In this document: piece after piece, positions 13,573 through 23,773 of the stretch
Numbering within the stretch: the first letter of the stretch is position 1
Layout of the letters: each line of letters opens with the position of its first letter
Assembly: GCA_002633005.1 (NCBI GenBank)
Contig: NMRA01000752.1
Coordinates: forward strand, 102,900 to 166,899
Source: Phoronis australis
Lineage: Eukaryota; Phoronida; Phoronidae
Direction: 5' to 3'
Length of the DNA: 64,000 nt
Notes under the pieces: model-generated
Database searches by the model: none
What the model saw: the letters and a program-made list of their open reading frames with translations, nothing else
What the model was told of the DNA's origin: nothing
Program-made: the position numbers and the translations under genes

Positions 13573-13860
13573 ATGAACTTAAGTTTTCATCGAAAAACTT
13601 AAGTTTTTGGTGTGAAAAACTTAAGTTTTCATTCACGAAAACTTAAGTTTTTGACGAAAACTTAAGTATTTTGGAACAAGTTTTTTGGAACGAACTTAAG
13701 TTTTCATAACTAAAGTTTTGAAAACTTAAGTTTTTCAAAAACTTAAGTTTTCTGAAAACTTAAGTTTTAAAAACTTAAGTTTTGGAACAAGTTTTTAGTA
13801 ACAAACATAAGTCATCAAAACTTAAGTTTTTGAAAACTAAGTTTTCCGAACATAACTTTT
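13573..13860. repeat. Palindromic AAAACTTAAGTTTT satellite
   Basis: Eleven copies of CTTAAG occur within about 290 bases, most in the context AAAACTTAAGTTTT, which is its own reverse complement. Units are separated by 8-20 variable bases and decay at the right end into AAACATAAG and AAACTAAGTT variants. Each unit can form a hairpin, and the whole block is nearly strand-symmetric. Nothing here looks coding. Confidence 0.8.
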
Positions 13861-14767
13861 CAAGGAACTAACTTTTGAAAACTGCAGTTTTCTAAAAGCA
13901 ATAAGTTTCAATAAGACAGGCATTCAAAAATTTCGACTTTCACTAAAACAAGAGTGGAGTACAGTTACAAATTTAATGATTCTGATAAAGATTTAACAAA
14001 CTAGACTTCTATTAACATTTCATTAACAGTGATTATTTGCAGAAAATAAAATGCACTTCCTAAAATACACTAGATCCTTAAAATAAGTGAACATAAGTGA
14101 AATATCAAAATCTTAAAAACCATTTCAAAAATCAGTTCATCAAGAGTCATGCATACAATGCAGTGAAAACTAAATGAGGGTAATAATATAATTGCATCGT
14201 TCTCAGTCTGTGACAATTATGCGATAACTGAGGGAGAAAAATGGAGTGTACAAAAAGAGAAATCACTATCAAATCATGAAACACAACCAAAGAAAATGTG
14301 GTTACATAGCCAGGAAGGACTACAACAAAAGTCTACATTTCAACAGCAGACTTTTTCGACTAAAATTAAAGCAATGACACCAAGAATAACAAATCACTTA
14401 ATATGCAAAATCCAAGAATATCCGCAGAGACAAAAGCATAACATAAAACGTAACAGGTAACTAAAAGTTTATCGACAATGGCCACAGATCTGATTTTGGG
14501 AAGTACAATACTTATACTAGAAATAGTGCTTAGAATCACTTGTAATTGTTTTCAACCTTAAAAATATCAATTTAAAAGTCAAAGTTTCGTTTTCGTGACA
14601 ATTATAATAACAGAAAATCCAAAACACTCCATGGTGCGAACAAGTTTCACTAAAAGTAAGTACAACCTGGTTATACGAGATGAAAATTAGAAAACTTAGA
14701 CCTTTGACCACAAAAATATTCTTTTTCCTTTACTTTAAAGCTACTGAACTTCATACACATATCTATA
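13861..14767. other. No gene recognised
   Basis: AT-rich sequence between the palindromic satellite and the MITE at 14768. No coding signal seen. Confidence 0.5.
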
Positions 14768-15264
14768 GGGCCTTTCATACTAACATCGACGCCTCGAAGT
14801 TTTTGGGAGTTAATGTCAGTATGAACGCTTAAACTTTGGTCCTGGAAGGAAGTTAACAGCGCCAGTTAACTTCGCACTAAACAGGTGGATTTAATTGCTT
14901 AGCGTCAACGCTACCAAGCAGTATAAACGATCAACTTCGGTCCTATCGAAGTTATTGCCAGGGGCCACTGTTATCATTAACAATTGCATAGTAGTGTGAT
15001 GACTAATAGTTGCTTATACCTTGCTATAATAATCACCAATCAATTTAAAAATAAGTTTTATGTCAATTAACACATGTAAATGTTCCCAAGTTGTCACATC
15101 TTAGCGTGCAGTGCTACCTTGCGATACCTTCGATCACGACAGCGTCACCTACTGTTTACTTTGAAGTTCATTAACTACCGAAGCCATAATGAACGGTCCA
15201 GTTAACTTCGCACTATATGCCGATGCTCCTCTTAGACAAGAGTTAAGTCAATGTGAAAGGGTCC
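14768..15264. mobile_element. TA-flanked MITE with GGGCC/GGACC termini
   Basis: The left end reads GGGCCTTTCATACTAAC and the inverted right end reads GGACCCTTTCACATTGAC, an imperfect terminal inverted repeat. TA is present on both sides (14766-14767, 15265-15266), as expected for Tc1/mariner-type insertion. The motif GTTAACTTCGCACTA is repeated inside (about 14870 and 15205). No transposase is encoded. Confidence 0.55.
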
Positions 15265-15266
15265 TA

Positions 15267-16388
15267 TGCTAGACCACAAGCCACTTGATCTTCTTTAGCT
15301 GGATCTGCTTGCTTAGCTTCACAGGCAAATAATCCATGTTTTGTGACTACAAAGGCGCGTTTCTGAGCTCAGATAACTGAAATCATAGGTTCATGAGCTG
15401 CAGTTCGTAAGTGCATACGTTGTGTTGTCTGGGTAGCCTTCCTTATCCAGCGATTGTTGAAGGCACACTCTGCAATAAAGACAACAAATTTTAATAACAG
15501 ACGGGTAAAAGCTATCAGTATAAGACAAATAACTTGCTGGATATTTATCGTGCTGTTTATACTACACTGATTTGTAAAACTTCCTGACTTATATCCAGAG
15601 CTTACAAAATAGTCTTCAAACTCAAAATTTAACCAATCACTCTCCAGAATTCAAGTGCAAGACTAGTCTGTAAGTTTACTTCAAGCATGCACTGCAGTGG
15701 GTCAGTTTTCCACATACTGTTTTGAATGAAGTTTTAATCCTGGATTCGCGACTTTCAAAACAATTTTATTCTATATAACTTGAATACAAAACATGCACAT
15801 GGTCACATATCATGCTATTACAATCTAGAACAAATCGTGCATATGATAAAACTTATCATGTTAATAAAAGTTGGATTTCAGGCTAACCAGGTATCGTGTT
15901 CTGTAACTTTTTAGTTCAAGTTCTATGACAAATTAATTAATATTTTTATCAAATGATGAAACTGTTGGCAACTGCAATAACTACAATTAACATTATATTT
16001 ATGAACTTTTCATTATTTTATTCGTTAATCTGATAAGAAAATTCACAACTCTACATAATGAGCAGAGCTAGTTGTATTCTAACTAGCTGTCTCCAGCCAG
16101 CATAGAACTTCTTACTAATGTTTCATGGACATTTAGCCGGCACAACCAGGGTTAGAACTGAAAGTTTAATCTCACATGTATACTTTCGCGTGTACTTTTT
16201 GAAACTTATAGCAAAACCAAGAAGCTGTACATTGACTCTACCAAATGGCTACAAGAATCAGTGAGCTTCTTAAAGATTATAAGCCCATTGGCTAAACCAA
16301 GGACATATTTCATATTGTTTCAAATTCAAACCCTGATAGCAGCACTATTTTTAACTCTTACTCAACAATGAAACATATGAAGCTCTAC
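15267..16388. other. No gene clearly recognised; possible exon context on minus strand
   Basis: AT-rich sequence. On the minus strand an acceptor-like ATTGCAG at about 15470-15475 precedes a short open stretch, which could be a terminal exon of the gene suggested by the exon at 16389-16493, but nothing ties the two together. Confidence 0.3.
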
Positions 16389-16493
16389 CTGCCATGTGGA
16401 TGTAGACAGCCCAATTTCACCCCTGGGTGATTGTTTCGATGCAAATGTTTGGCTGTCTAGTTCTTCCAAGTACTCCGCCAAGTTAATAGAGAC
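16389..16493 (-). CDS. Possible internal exon of an unidentified protein
   Basis: On the minus strand a 105-base open stretch (35 codons, symmetric phase 0) is framed by a good acceptor (pyrimidine-rich, ending TTGTTTTCAG) and a good donor (CAG then GTAGAG). The translation contains NLAEYLEELDSQTF and SPRGEIGL, which looks like ordinary soluble protein rather than random translation. I do not recognise the protein. No neighbouring exons could be joined with confidence. It lies in one of the few stretches here not assigned to a transposon. It could still be a chance open frame. Confidence 0.35.
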
Positions 16494-17324
16494 CTGAAAA
16501 CAATGAGATATTAGCAAACATAACAATAGCTTATAGCTTCTTAAGAATCCAGACATAACCCATTTACAGGGAATTCTATCCGTTTTAGGGGGCCGGGGCC
16601 ATGGCCCCTTAGCTGTCCTCTAAATCCACCATTGGAGATACTGGCATGGTCTTCAGGAGAGGTCTTACGTAACCATAATAGTTTACAGTAAAAATAAAAT
16701 TATCTCATGTACTACAGTGAACATAAAAATAGTATATCCTGTACTCCTACCAATCACTTTACTGGCTGATATTTGCAAAGATATTAAATTGAGGTTCCAA
16801 TCAAATTTGTAGACGGAAATGAATAATAAATGCCCCTACTGACTGTCTAGTCAGTCCATATTCAACTCAACTCCTAGGTAAAGTTGTACCCAGATTAACT
16901 ATCACTTTCACCATGACACTGAAATATTTGCTTTCAATAAAACCATTCAAACTCGCATTGAGTGTGAAAATTTTAAGTGCGACATTCTAGTATTCCACAA
17001 CCTGGTAAAAATTCGAAAGCACATACTCAATCCCAAAGTCAAATCACACAGATTTTCCTTATTTGCATTGAATTATTTGGTGCAATTAGATAGGAATTAT
17101 GCAAGTTTCACTGTGCGTAACAATAGTTAACATCTTGACTGGTGAGAGTTCACTTGGGTACATTGTGACCTATGCCGGGGGTATTCCAGATAGGGTACTA
17201 GTAGTGGGATCGGAATGTCCTTTCGCATTCAATAACCTAGATCCTCCCGACAAATCTGAGCCAATCAGTCAAAATAGGCAATAGAATAGTTACATTGGTG
17301 ATTCCTAATTTTGAGAACCAGGCA
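16494..17324. other. No gene recognised
   Basis: AT-rich sequence. A patch at about 16590-16630 (GGGGGCCGGGGCCATGGCCCC) resembles the GC-rich termini of MITEs in this window but I found no partner end. Confidence 0.45.
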
Positions 17325-17560
17325 CATGCACTCACCCAGGGGAAGCTCGAACGAGCACCCCCCACTTGCCGAAGTAGGCATGAAAGGGTCAGCCTCATAG
17401 AAACAAAAAAAATGAGAAAACGAGACACATGTCCACTAAAAAGCTGTAATTCAGGAATGCACTGTGCACAGCTCTGAACATACCCCGTTTTTTTAGTAAA
17501 AGGTCACCATGACCAAAATTTTGAGCACCCCCCATATATTTTAGGATGGGTGCGTGGATG
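17325..17560. mobile_element. CATGC-type MITE, copy 1
   Basis: The left end reads CATGCACTCACCCA and the inverted right end CATCCACGCACCCA. AGGCA (17320-17324) and AGGTA (17561-17565) flank it and may be a mutated 5-bp duplication. The same ends and the same internal words (AGCTCTGAACATACCCCGT, AGTAAAAGGT, GAGCACCCCCCA) recur at 37136-37380 and in part at 43008-43285. No protein is encoded. The element ends 16 bases before the 5' LTR of element A. Confidence 0.65.
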
Positions 17561-17650
17561 AGGTAAGTGAATCTTGTGTTGTAATCGGCAACATCATTGG
17601 CCCTTTGTTTTTCCTGTGGCGTCTTGTGATTGGTCTGTTTTTGTGTCTCC

Positions 17651-17658
17651 TATATAAG
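17651..17658 (+). promoter_or_regulatory. TATA box of element A LTR promoter
   Basis: TATATAAG lies about 75 bases inside the LTR, downstream of CATTGG and GATTGG. It is conserved in the 3' LTR (26727-26734). Transcription would start roughly 25-30 bases downstream. Confidence 0.65.
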
Positions 17659-17766
17659 TCGTTGGCGCCACTGTCGGACGGGTATTTTTCAAGAACCGGC
17701 AATACGAGTCATCAATGGTTGCTCCACTTGGCGTCAACTGACTGACTGGCTTATATCTTCGTAAAA

Positions 17767-17772
17767 GTAAGT
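17767..17772 (+). promoter_or_regulatory. Candidate 5' splice donor in element A leader
   Basis: AAAAGTAAGT matches the donor consensus (AAA then GTAAGT) and lies downstream of the presumed RNA start. Joined to the acceptor-like TTTCAG at about 24237-24242 it would make a spliced RNA for the third ORF. The motif is present in both LTRs. Splicing is inferred, not shown. Confidence 0.35.
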
Positions 17773-17811
17773 ATTCTTGTGCCTAATCAGTGAACCTGTA
17801 GGAATACAACA

Positions 17812-17829
17812 TTTGGCGTAGTTGGCACT
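17812..17829 (+). promoter_or_regulatory. Element A primer binding site region
   Basis: TTTGGCGTAGTTGGCAC follows the LTR immediately. A TGG start two bases after the LTR is typical of a site complementary to the CCA end of a tRNA. I did not identify the tRNA. The same 17 bases oddly also follow the 3' LTR. Confidence 0.6.
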
Positions 17830-18203
17830 AGTTAGGGGTACCATAAGAGTATTTAACCGACTAGTTCAGACGGCTTTTACCTGTCCAGGGCTTTTTCTTT
17901 CGTCCGGGGGGAAAGTTGGAAGATTTAGTCGGTGCCGTGCTAACAGGTGGTTAGTACGGTGGCCAAGGGGTTCTTGGTCTTTAGGTAGAGTTGGTTGTAG
18001 GTTGCTTGGGCCTTATTTTTTGGGTTTTTGAGGTTTGTTTTTGGGTTTTTGGGTATTGTTGGGTTTGTTTGCCGGTTCGACTGGGTGTGGTCCCCTTTTT
18101 ACTTAAGTCACGTGGTTGGCAGTGTTTTGGTTATAAACACCGATTCATTCCCTTACCTTTAGCCCTTTTGTAACGGATATATATTGGCCGTTAATAGTCA
18201 ACC

Positions 18204-19781
18204 ATGTCAGTAGGTTTCAAAATTCCTGTTAACTACTGCCGTGAGTCAGACTTGCTAGATTTTCCGGGAGTTGACGAAGATATCGTCCTACAAATAGTTG
18301 ACTTCCGGGAGAGATGCCCTATCGGTCGTCACAATATCTACCAGATATCTGACGATTGGATAGTGACCAGCGCGGTGACTGACCGGGTGGATTATTCCTT
18401 AACCCCCAGTTCAGCTTCCCGAAACTCTGATTTGCCGGCGGGGTTAGCTCAAGTGGCTGACGCTTGCGACAGGCTGAATAGGTCCCCTAGTCCTCGTTTG
18501 GGTAGAACCACTAGATACCAAGTCGATGAGGGTAGGCGCGACAGTGGTATAAGTCCCGGCGTTTATACTCCTCCTAGTAGGCGAAGAGGGTATTCGGGGA
18601 ACATAGGAGGTAGGTATGACAGTGGTCTGGAGCCCGACACTTTTACTTCTCCTGTTCGCCCAAGGGGGTACTGGGCAAATAGAGAGGGAAGGCGCGACAG
18701 AGGCGGAAGTCCCGGCGCAAGAAATGCCAGGGGGTATAAAGTAGATTCGCATGCTCCTCATAATTTAGTTTTCAAGGGCTTGCGTAATACCTGGAAGGAT
18801 TTCCACTGGAAGTTTAGCCGTTTTGCGAGGGAAAACTTCTGGTCCGGGGATAAATGTTTAGCAGAGCTAAGTCTCTGCTGTGAAGGGGATGCACTCCGCT
18901 TTCTTTGTAATTTTACAGAAAGTCGGCCAGACGCATTGTATGACGAAGTAGTAGAAGCAATGAGGAAACGTTTTGGTGTTGCTTCAGGGGTGCCAGGAGT
19001 AGACCAACTACAATTTCACTCCGCATCCCAAAAACAAGCCGAGTCCCTACATCAATGGGCTGACAGGCTGAATCATCTGTATTTTTCGGCCTTTCCAAAC
19101 CCCTCAGATGGTGACCGCCATCAGGCTATACTCAGGTTTTGCTTGGGGTTAAGTGATCAGGATATAGGCAAGCAGGTGTTAAATGGTCGTCCAGAATCCA
19201 TAGACCAAGCACTGGATCTAGCCGTGTGGTTCTCTACGACGAAGGGCCTAATGCCATCGCGTAAGAGTGTTACTTTTAGGGGAGATGAACTGAGCGAGGA
19301 TGTTAGTAGGCTACGTCTCGTCTCTAGTCAGAAAAGGTCGCCCATTAGGTTTTCGCCAATTTCGGGTCGCCAATCCCCACCTGATTCCCCCAACAGTTCT
19401 CCCGGGTCTAGCAACTTAGCAGAGAGGTGCAGAGTGTTAGAGTCACGGGTAGATTTTTTGACAGAGGATAATAAAGCTCTGCATAAACAAATGGACAATC
19501 TGTCCAAAGAAATGAACCAAAATTTCTCTAAAGTTGAAGGTCGTTTTTCTAAAATAGACACCAATTTAGAGAAAATGCTGGGTTTATTAGCCTCGGGCCG
19601 AGCGTCTCCTAGGAAATCACCGTCCAGATCACCCGGCAATTCTCCACGAAAAGCCGGAGAGTGTTTCAACTGTGGGGAGACTGGGCATTATAAATATTCA
19701 TGTCCCAATAAACCATCGGCCAATGTAAGACTAGCCTCAACGTCTCCAGATTGTTTAAACTGGAACGGACTGAAGGACTAG
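18204..19781 (+). CDS. gag: Element A Gag polyprotein
   Basis: Intact 525-residue Gag. The N-terminus (about residues 15-50) reads DLLDFPGVDEDIVLQIVDFR, resembling a helix-hairpin-helix of the ComEA type, which is unusual for Gag. Residues about 90-185 are rich in Arg, Ser, Gly and Pro with a repeated GRRDSG..PG..TPP.RRRGY-like unit. Residues about 188-330 are the capsid (retrotrans_gag) region, with the typical W..F...F and ..RFG landmarks. A coiled-coil-like stretch follows (about 410-470), then a Ser/Pro/Arg segment, then one CCHC knuckle CFNCGETGHYKYSC (about 487-500) for RNA binding. ATG 18204 is the first in frame after the leader. The frame ends 21 bases past the TTTAAAC slippery site. 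Confidence 0.9.
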   Translation: MSVGFKIPVNYCRESDLLDFPGVDEDIVLQIVDFRERCPIGRHNIYQISDDWIVTSAVTDRVDYSLTPSSASRNSDLPAGLAQVADACDRLNRSPSPRLGRTTRYQVDEGRRDSGISPGVYTPPSRRRGYSGNIGGRYDSGLEPDTFTSPVRPRGYWANREGRRDRGGSPGARNARGYKVDSHAPHNLVFKGLRNTWKDFHWKFSRFARENFWSGDKCLAELSLCCEGDALRFLCNFTESRPDALYDEVVEAMRKRFGVASGVPGVDQLQFHSASQKQAESLHQWADRLNHLYFSAFPNPSDGDRHQAILRFCLGLSDQDIGKQVLNGRPESIDQALDLAVWFSTTKGLMPSRKSVTFRGDELSEDVSRLRLVSSQKRSPIRFSPISGRQSPPDSPNSSPGSSNLAERCRVLESRVDFLTEDNKALHKQMDNLSKEMNQNFSKVEGRFSKIDTNLEKMLGLLASGRASPRKSPSRSPGNSPRKAGECFNCGETGHYKYSCPNKPSANVRLASTSPDCLNWNGLKD

Positions 19782-19796
19782 GTCTAAATTCAGTCC
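19754..19796 (+). promoter_or_regulatory. Programmed -1 frameshift signal (gag-pol)
   Basis: The heptamer T TTA AAC (19754-19760) lies in the Gag frame exactly as the X XXY YYZ rule requires (TGT TTA AAC). After a 6-base spacer, GGACTGAA (19767-19774) can pair perfectly with TTCAGTCC (19789-19796), an 8-bp stem with a 14-base loop; further pairing as a pseudoknot is possible. Slipping back one base gives TTT AAA CTG, which is the start of the pol frame. The signal looks undamaged. Confidence 0.85.
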
Positions 19797-21718
19797 ATGA
19801 TTCCCAATCAGGCCTGCCCAAAGATTATTCGACTCTGATTGGTTTGGTGGGAGGGATCAAAAATCAGTTAAAACGTGCAAATAAAAGAACCAAGAAAACT
19901 GTTCGTTCCACGGGGGTTGGGACGGATTCCGAAGATTCTTTCTCACTAGCAGATTCCGACAGTGATTCTAATCCGGGTTCTCTTGCTAGTAAGGATACGT
20001 TGACTGTAGATCCACCTATCAAGTCAGATCTAGATCGAGCGACTCCGAATGTAGAACGGACCGACTCTGATTCAATAAAATCATCGCCGGAGGTAGTAAA
20101 CATATGTAAACTATCTTCAGGTCGTACGTATTATATTCCCATAGAGTTGAAGGGTTTGAGGTTAAATAGTATCCTGGATAGTGGTGCCGATCGTATTGTA
20201 ATTTCTACCAGGGTATCTAAATTTCTCTCGGGCGTCCAAGCCGTGCACGAGGTAAAGGTGACAACGGCCGCCGAAGGTCTGGCTCTTGGGGGGTTCAGAA
20301 CCAATAACATTCCCATTACTATTAATTCCAAAACATATCGAACCTCACTGATAGTTTCGGATATTCAGGACGATTGCCTCTTGGGGTAAGATATCATGAA
20401 ACAATTGGGATGTGTTCTGAACATGAAAGAGGATAAACTGACTATTGAGGGGAAAACAATTCCAATGGAATACGGTAACCCATCCAGATATCTTCCTCCC
20501 GTTGTAGTGAACTCAAATGTTTCAATTCCTGCCAATACGGTGAAGAGGTTAAGTGGGATCGAATTTCCAAAGATTGCCCCCATGGTTATGTTTGATCCAT
20601 CGCCATCTCTAGATCCACGTTTTTCGATACCCCGCTCAATACATGACCCCCAATCCTGTTCTTCCCTTTTTGTTTTCAATTCATCGGAACATGGGGTAAG
20701 ATTAACAGGAGGGACTATCTTAGGGGTAGTGGAACCCGTGGAATCTGAAGGGGTAAAAGATACTCAGGTTCGGGAACACTGCTCAGTTAAGGTAGCTAAA
20801 TCAAAGGAAACTCCTGGGGGTGTTGAGACACTGTCGGGGTGATTACCAAGGCGAACTCCTGGGAATGTTAATGCACTTTCGGGAGGTTTACCAAAAAAGC
20901 TAACTTCGCTGTTTGACCAATCTTCAATTCATTTAAGTGAGGGGGAAAAGTCACAGTTGAAGAAGCTATTGTTAGAATTTGAAGATGTGTTCGCTGCCAG
21001 TGATTTGGATCTAGGAAATTTTACGAAAGTAGAGCATGTCATAGACACCGGGACAGCAAAACCTATTAAAATGGGTATGCGCCGGACGCCAGCCTGTTTT
21101 GTGCAGGAAGAGGATAATCTAAAGAAAATGTTAAATGCAGGAATAATTGTCCCCTCTATGAGTGACTGGGCCGCAGCACCTGTGTTAATCCGAAAGGCTG
21201 ACGGGACAGTGCGTTACTGTATTGACTACAGGGCGTTAAATAGTGTTACCCAAAAAGATGCATGGCCTTTACCATTAATTGAACAATGTATAGACCTTCT
21301 TGCTGGAAATGTTTGGTTTAGTAAGTTAGATGCAAATTCTGCTTATTGGCAAATCAAAATCCGTGAGGAGGACCGTAAAAAAACTGCATTCATTACAAAA
21401 TATGGTTTGTACGAGTTTCGCTCTATGCCTTTTGGTTTATGTGGAGCTCCTAGTACATTTTCTCGGGCCATGAGTCTGGTTTTACGAGGCTTGAACTGGA
21501 ACACGGTATTGGCGTTTCTAGACGACATATTAGTGTTGGGTATCAGTTTCGAGGACCACCGGTCTAATCTTACAGGCGTTCTTGCTCGTTTTCGGGAGTT
21601 CGGCCTGAGATTGAAACCCAGAAAGTGCGCCCTATTTCAAAAGAAAGTAGAATTTCTGGGTAGGACGGTGGGTCCGGAAGGGTTGGAGATGGGAAATGAC
21701 AACATTAAGAAAGTCTAA
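19755..21718 (+). pseudogene. pol: Element A Pol, protease and reverse transcriptase part, with stops
   Basis: One reading frame continues from the frameshift site, interrupted by three in-frame stops: TAA at 20387-20389, TGA at 20840-20842 and TAA at 21716-21718. The protease has the active-site LDSGADRIV and the flap/second-half signature DDCLLG directly before the first stop. The reverse transcriptase starts at about 21000 with RRTPACFVQEE, then YCIDYRALN, LDANSAYWQI, FRSMPFGLCGAPSTF and the catalytic box FLDDILV (Phe instead of the usual Tyr), then the thumb to EFLGRTVGPEG. The stops sit at otherwise conserved places, so they look like mutations and not readthrough sites. It continues at 21719. 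Confidence 0.85.
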
Positions 21719-23773
21719 GAATGGTCTATTCCCCATAGTAAGAAACAGTGTCAAAGTTTCTTGGGTTTTGCAAATTACCATAGGCTATTCATCAAAGATT
21801 TTGCAAAATTAGCTGTACTTCTTTATGAGGTTACAGGGTCGAAGAAAACCTTTCAGTGGGACGACGCACAACAGAATGCTTTCGATCAATTAAAGGTAGC
21901 TCTAACAACACCACCTGTTTTAGCCTTTCCGAATAAAAATGACGAATTTATTCTTGATTGTGACGCCTCTGATAATGCTATTGGCTGTTGTCTTTCCCAA
22001 GTCCAGAACGGGTTGGAGCGAGTTATCTCGTACTCCAGCTTCGCTTTAGTGGACGAACAAAAACGTTATTGTACTACTCGGAAGGAGCTGCTGGCTGTTG
22101 TACGATTTACACACCAGTTCAGGCATTACATCTTGGGTAGGAAATTTAAAGTACGGACGGATCACAGTAGTTTGAGATGGCTTTTAAACTTCAAATCTCC
22201 TTTGGGACAATTAGCTCGTTGGATATTACAGTTACAGCAGTTTTCGGGTATGGAAATAATATACCGTCCCGGAGTTAAACATATCAATGCTGATGCTTTG
22301 TCACGTATTCCTTCGTCCTCCTGCCCGGCGTACAAGCTAGGGGTAGAACCCAAAGACCTTCCTTGTGGGGGTTGTCCCACTTGTTGCAAATGTCATAAGG
22401 AATGGTATAATTTCGTACAGGAAGTTGACGACACTATCCCTCTTGCACAACGCCCCCGGGCAGTTATGGTTGACAAAAGTACCAATACCCGTGCGCGATC
22501 TGTGTATGTGTCTGATGCGCACCAACACTCTCTGTTGGATAGTCAAAACGTTGCAGAAGAGTTTATCCCTGACGACTTGGGTGAGGAGGGGTTTGCATTA
22601 ACTATATGTAATCCCGAGTTGACGGATGTCCCTTGTATGGATGACTGTTTCCTAATCTCCATAGATAGAGAGGATCGAAATCCTTGTTTTGTGAGAGCAT
22701 TGTCAATAGAGAATGAAACAGACTTTGACCGCAAGCAGAGGGAGGACACAAATCTGACTTTCCTATTTGACTGGTTAGATAATGGTGTTGAACCTTCACA
22801 ATTCCGCTTGTTTATCGCCAGCGCTACGGCCAAATACTGTTGGCTCAATAGGGAGCGGTTTGTTGTGTCGAATAATCTATTATATTGGAAGGCTCCAGAT
22901 GAGGAAGATATTCTAAAACTAGTAGTGCCCGAGTCCTGCAAGTCAGATATTATAAAGCATTGTCATGACTTACCGTCCGCAGGTCACCAGGGAATTGACC
23001 GTACCAAAGCAAAGTTGAAAGCTAAGTATTATTGGCGTGGTATGGCCGCAAGTGTAAAATCTTATATTGAAACATGTGCTGCCTGTAATTTAAATAAGCA
23101 AGGTAGAGGCCGCCATGGTAAGTTTCCCTTAACTACATTCCATGCAGGGGTGCCCATGGAACGCGTCCATTTAGATTTCCTGGGTCCACTCCCTATATCC
23201 GATCAGGGCAATGAATATATCCTCATGATGGTAGACCAGTTTACCAAGTGGGTGGAATGTGTAGCCCTTCCGTCGCAGACGGCAGAGGTCACGGCGAACG
23301 CTGCACTGGACCAGTTCTTTAGTAGATTTGGGTTCCCACTGCAGTTGTTTACCGATCAGGGACGAAATTTTGAAAGTCACTTGTTCCGTCATATTTGTTC
23401 CCTTTTGAAAATCCAGAAAACAAGAACGACTGCGTATAGGCCCTCTTCTAACGGACAATGTAAGCGATTCAATCGTACCCTGATGGATGCAATACGTTGT
23501 TATGTCAGTCGTTTCCAAACTGATTGGGATATGTATTTACCCCAAATTGCTGGTGCTATCCGGTCTTGTGTTAATCGTCATACTGGCTTTACAGCTAATA
23601 AAATGATGTTGGGTCGGGAAATCATTCAGCCAGTAGACCTCATGTATCCACCGCCCTTACAGGATGCTGAGGACCCCATAGGTTATGTAAACTGGCTCTG
23701 TAAAGCGATTACTCAAACTCACGAGATAGCTAGAGGAACATTGCAGACTGCCCAAGCTGTTACGCGATTATGA
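21719..23773 (+). pseudogene. pol: Element A Pol, RNase H and integrase core
   Basis: Same frame as the preceding part, after the stop at 21716-21718. It opens with the connection motif SFLGFANYHRLF, then RNase H with LDCDASDNAIG, TTRKELLAVV, RTDHSSLRW and NADALSRIP. The integrase follows: an HHCC zinc-binding N-terminus (GHQGIDRTK and CAACN), then the core with HLDFLGPL (first Asp) and FTDQGRNFES (second Asp). The third catalytic residue is lost: the segment reads SNGQCKRFNRT, with Lys (AAG at 23462-23464) where Glu belongs. The frame ends at TGA 23771-23773, where a one-base indel moves the rest of the integrase to another frame. Such a protein could not integrate DNA. Confidence 0.88.

Larger units (their letters stand above)
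17577..17811 (+). repeat. Element A 5' LTR
   Basis: 235 bases, beginning TGTTGTAAT and ending ATACAACA, so the termini form the inverted repeat TGTTGTA/TACAACA. It matches 26640-26886 throughout except for a 13-bp insertion there, a 1-bp indel and scattered substitutions. It holds inverted CCAAT-type motifs (CATTGG, GATTGG) upstream of a TATA box, as in a compact pol II promoter. Confidence 0.92.

Noticed and set aside
13573-13860. CRISPR-like array (regularly repeated palindromes)
   Set aside because: Units are short palindromes with irregular spacers of 8-20 bases, decay at one end, and the DNA is clearly animal; no cas genes.
17577-17828. LTR of element A ending at TTGGCAC (to absorb the 17 shared bases)
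   Set aside because: That end lacks the inverted TACAACA match to TGTTGTA, removes the TGG start of the primer binding site, and yields no target duplication either.
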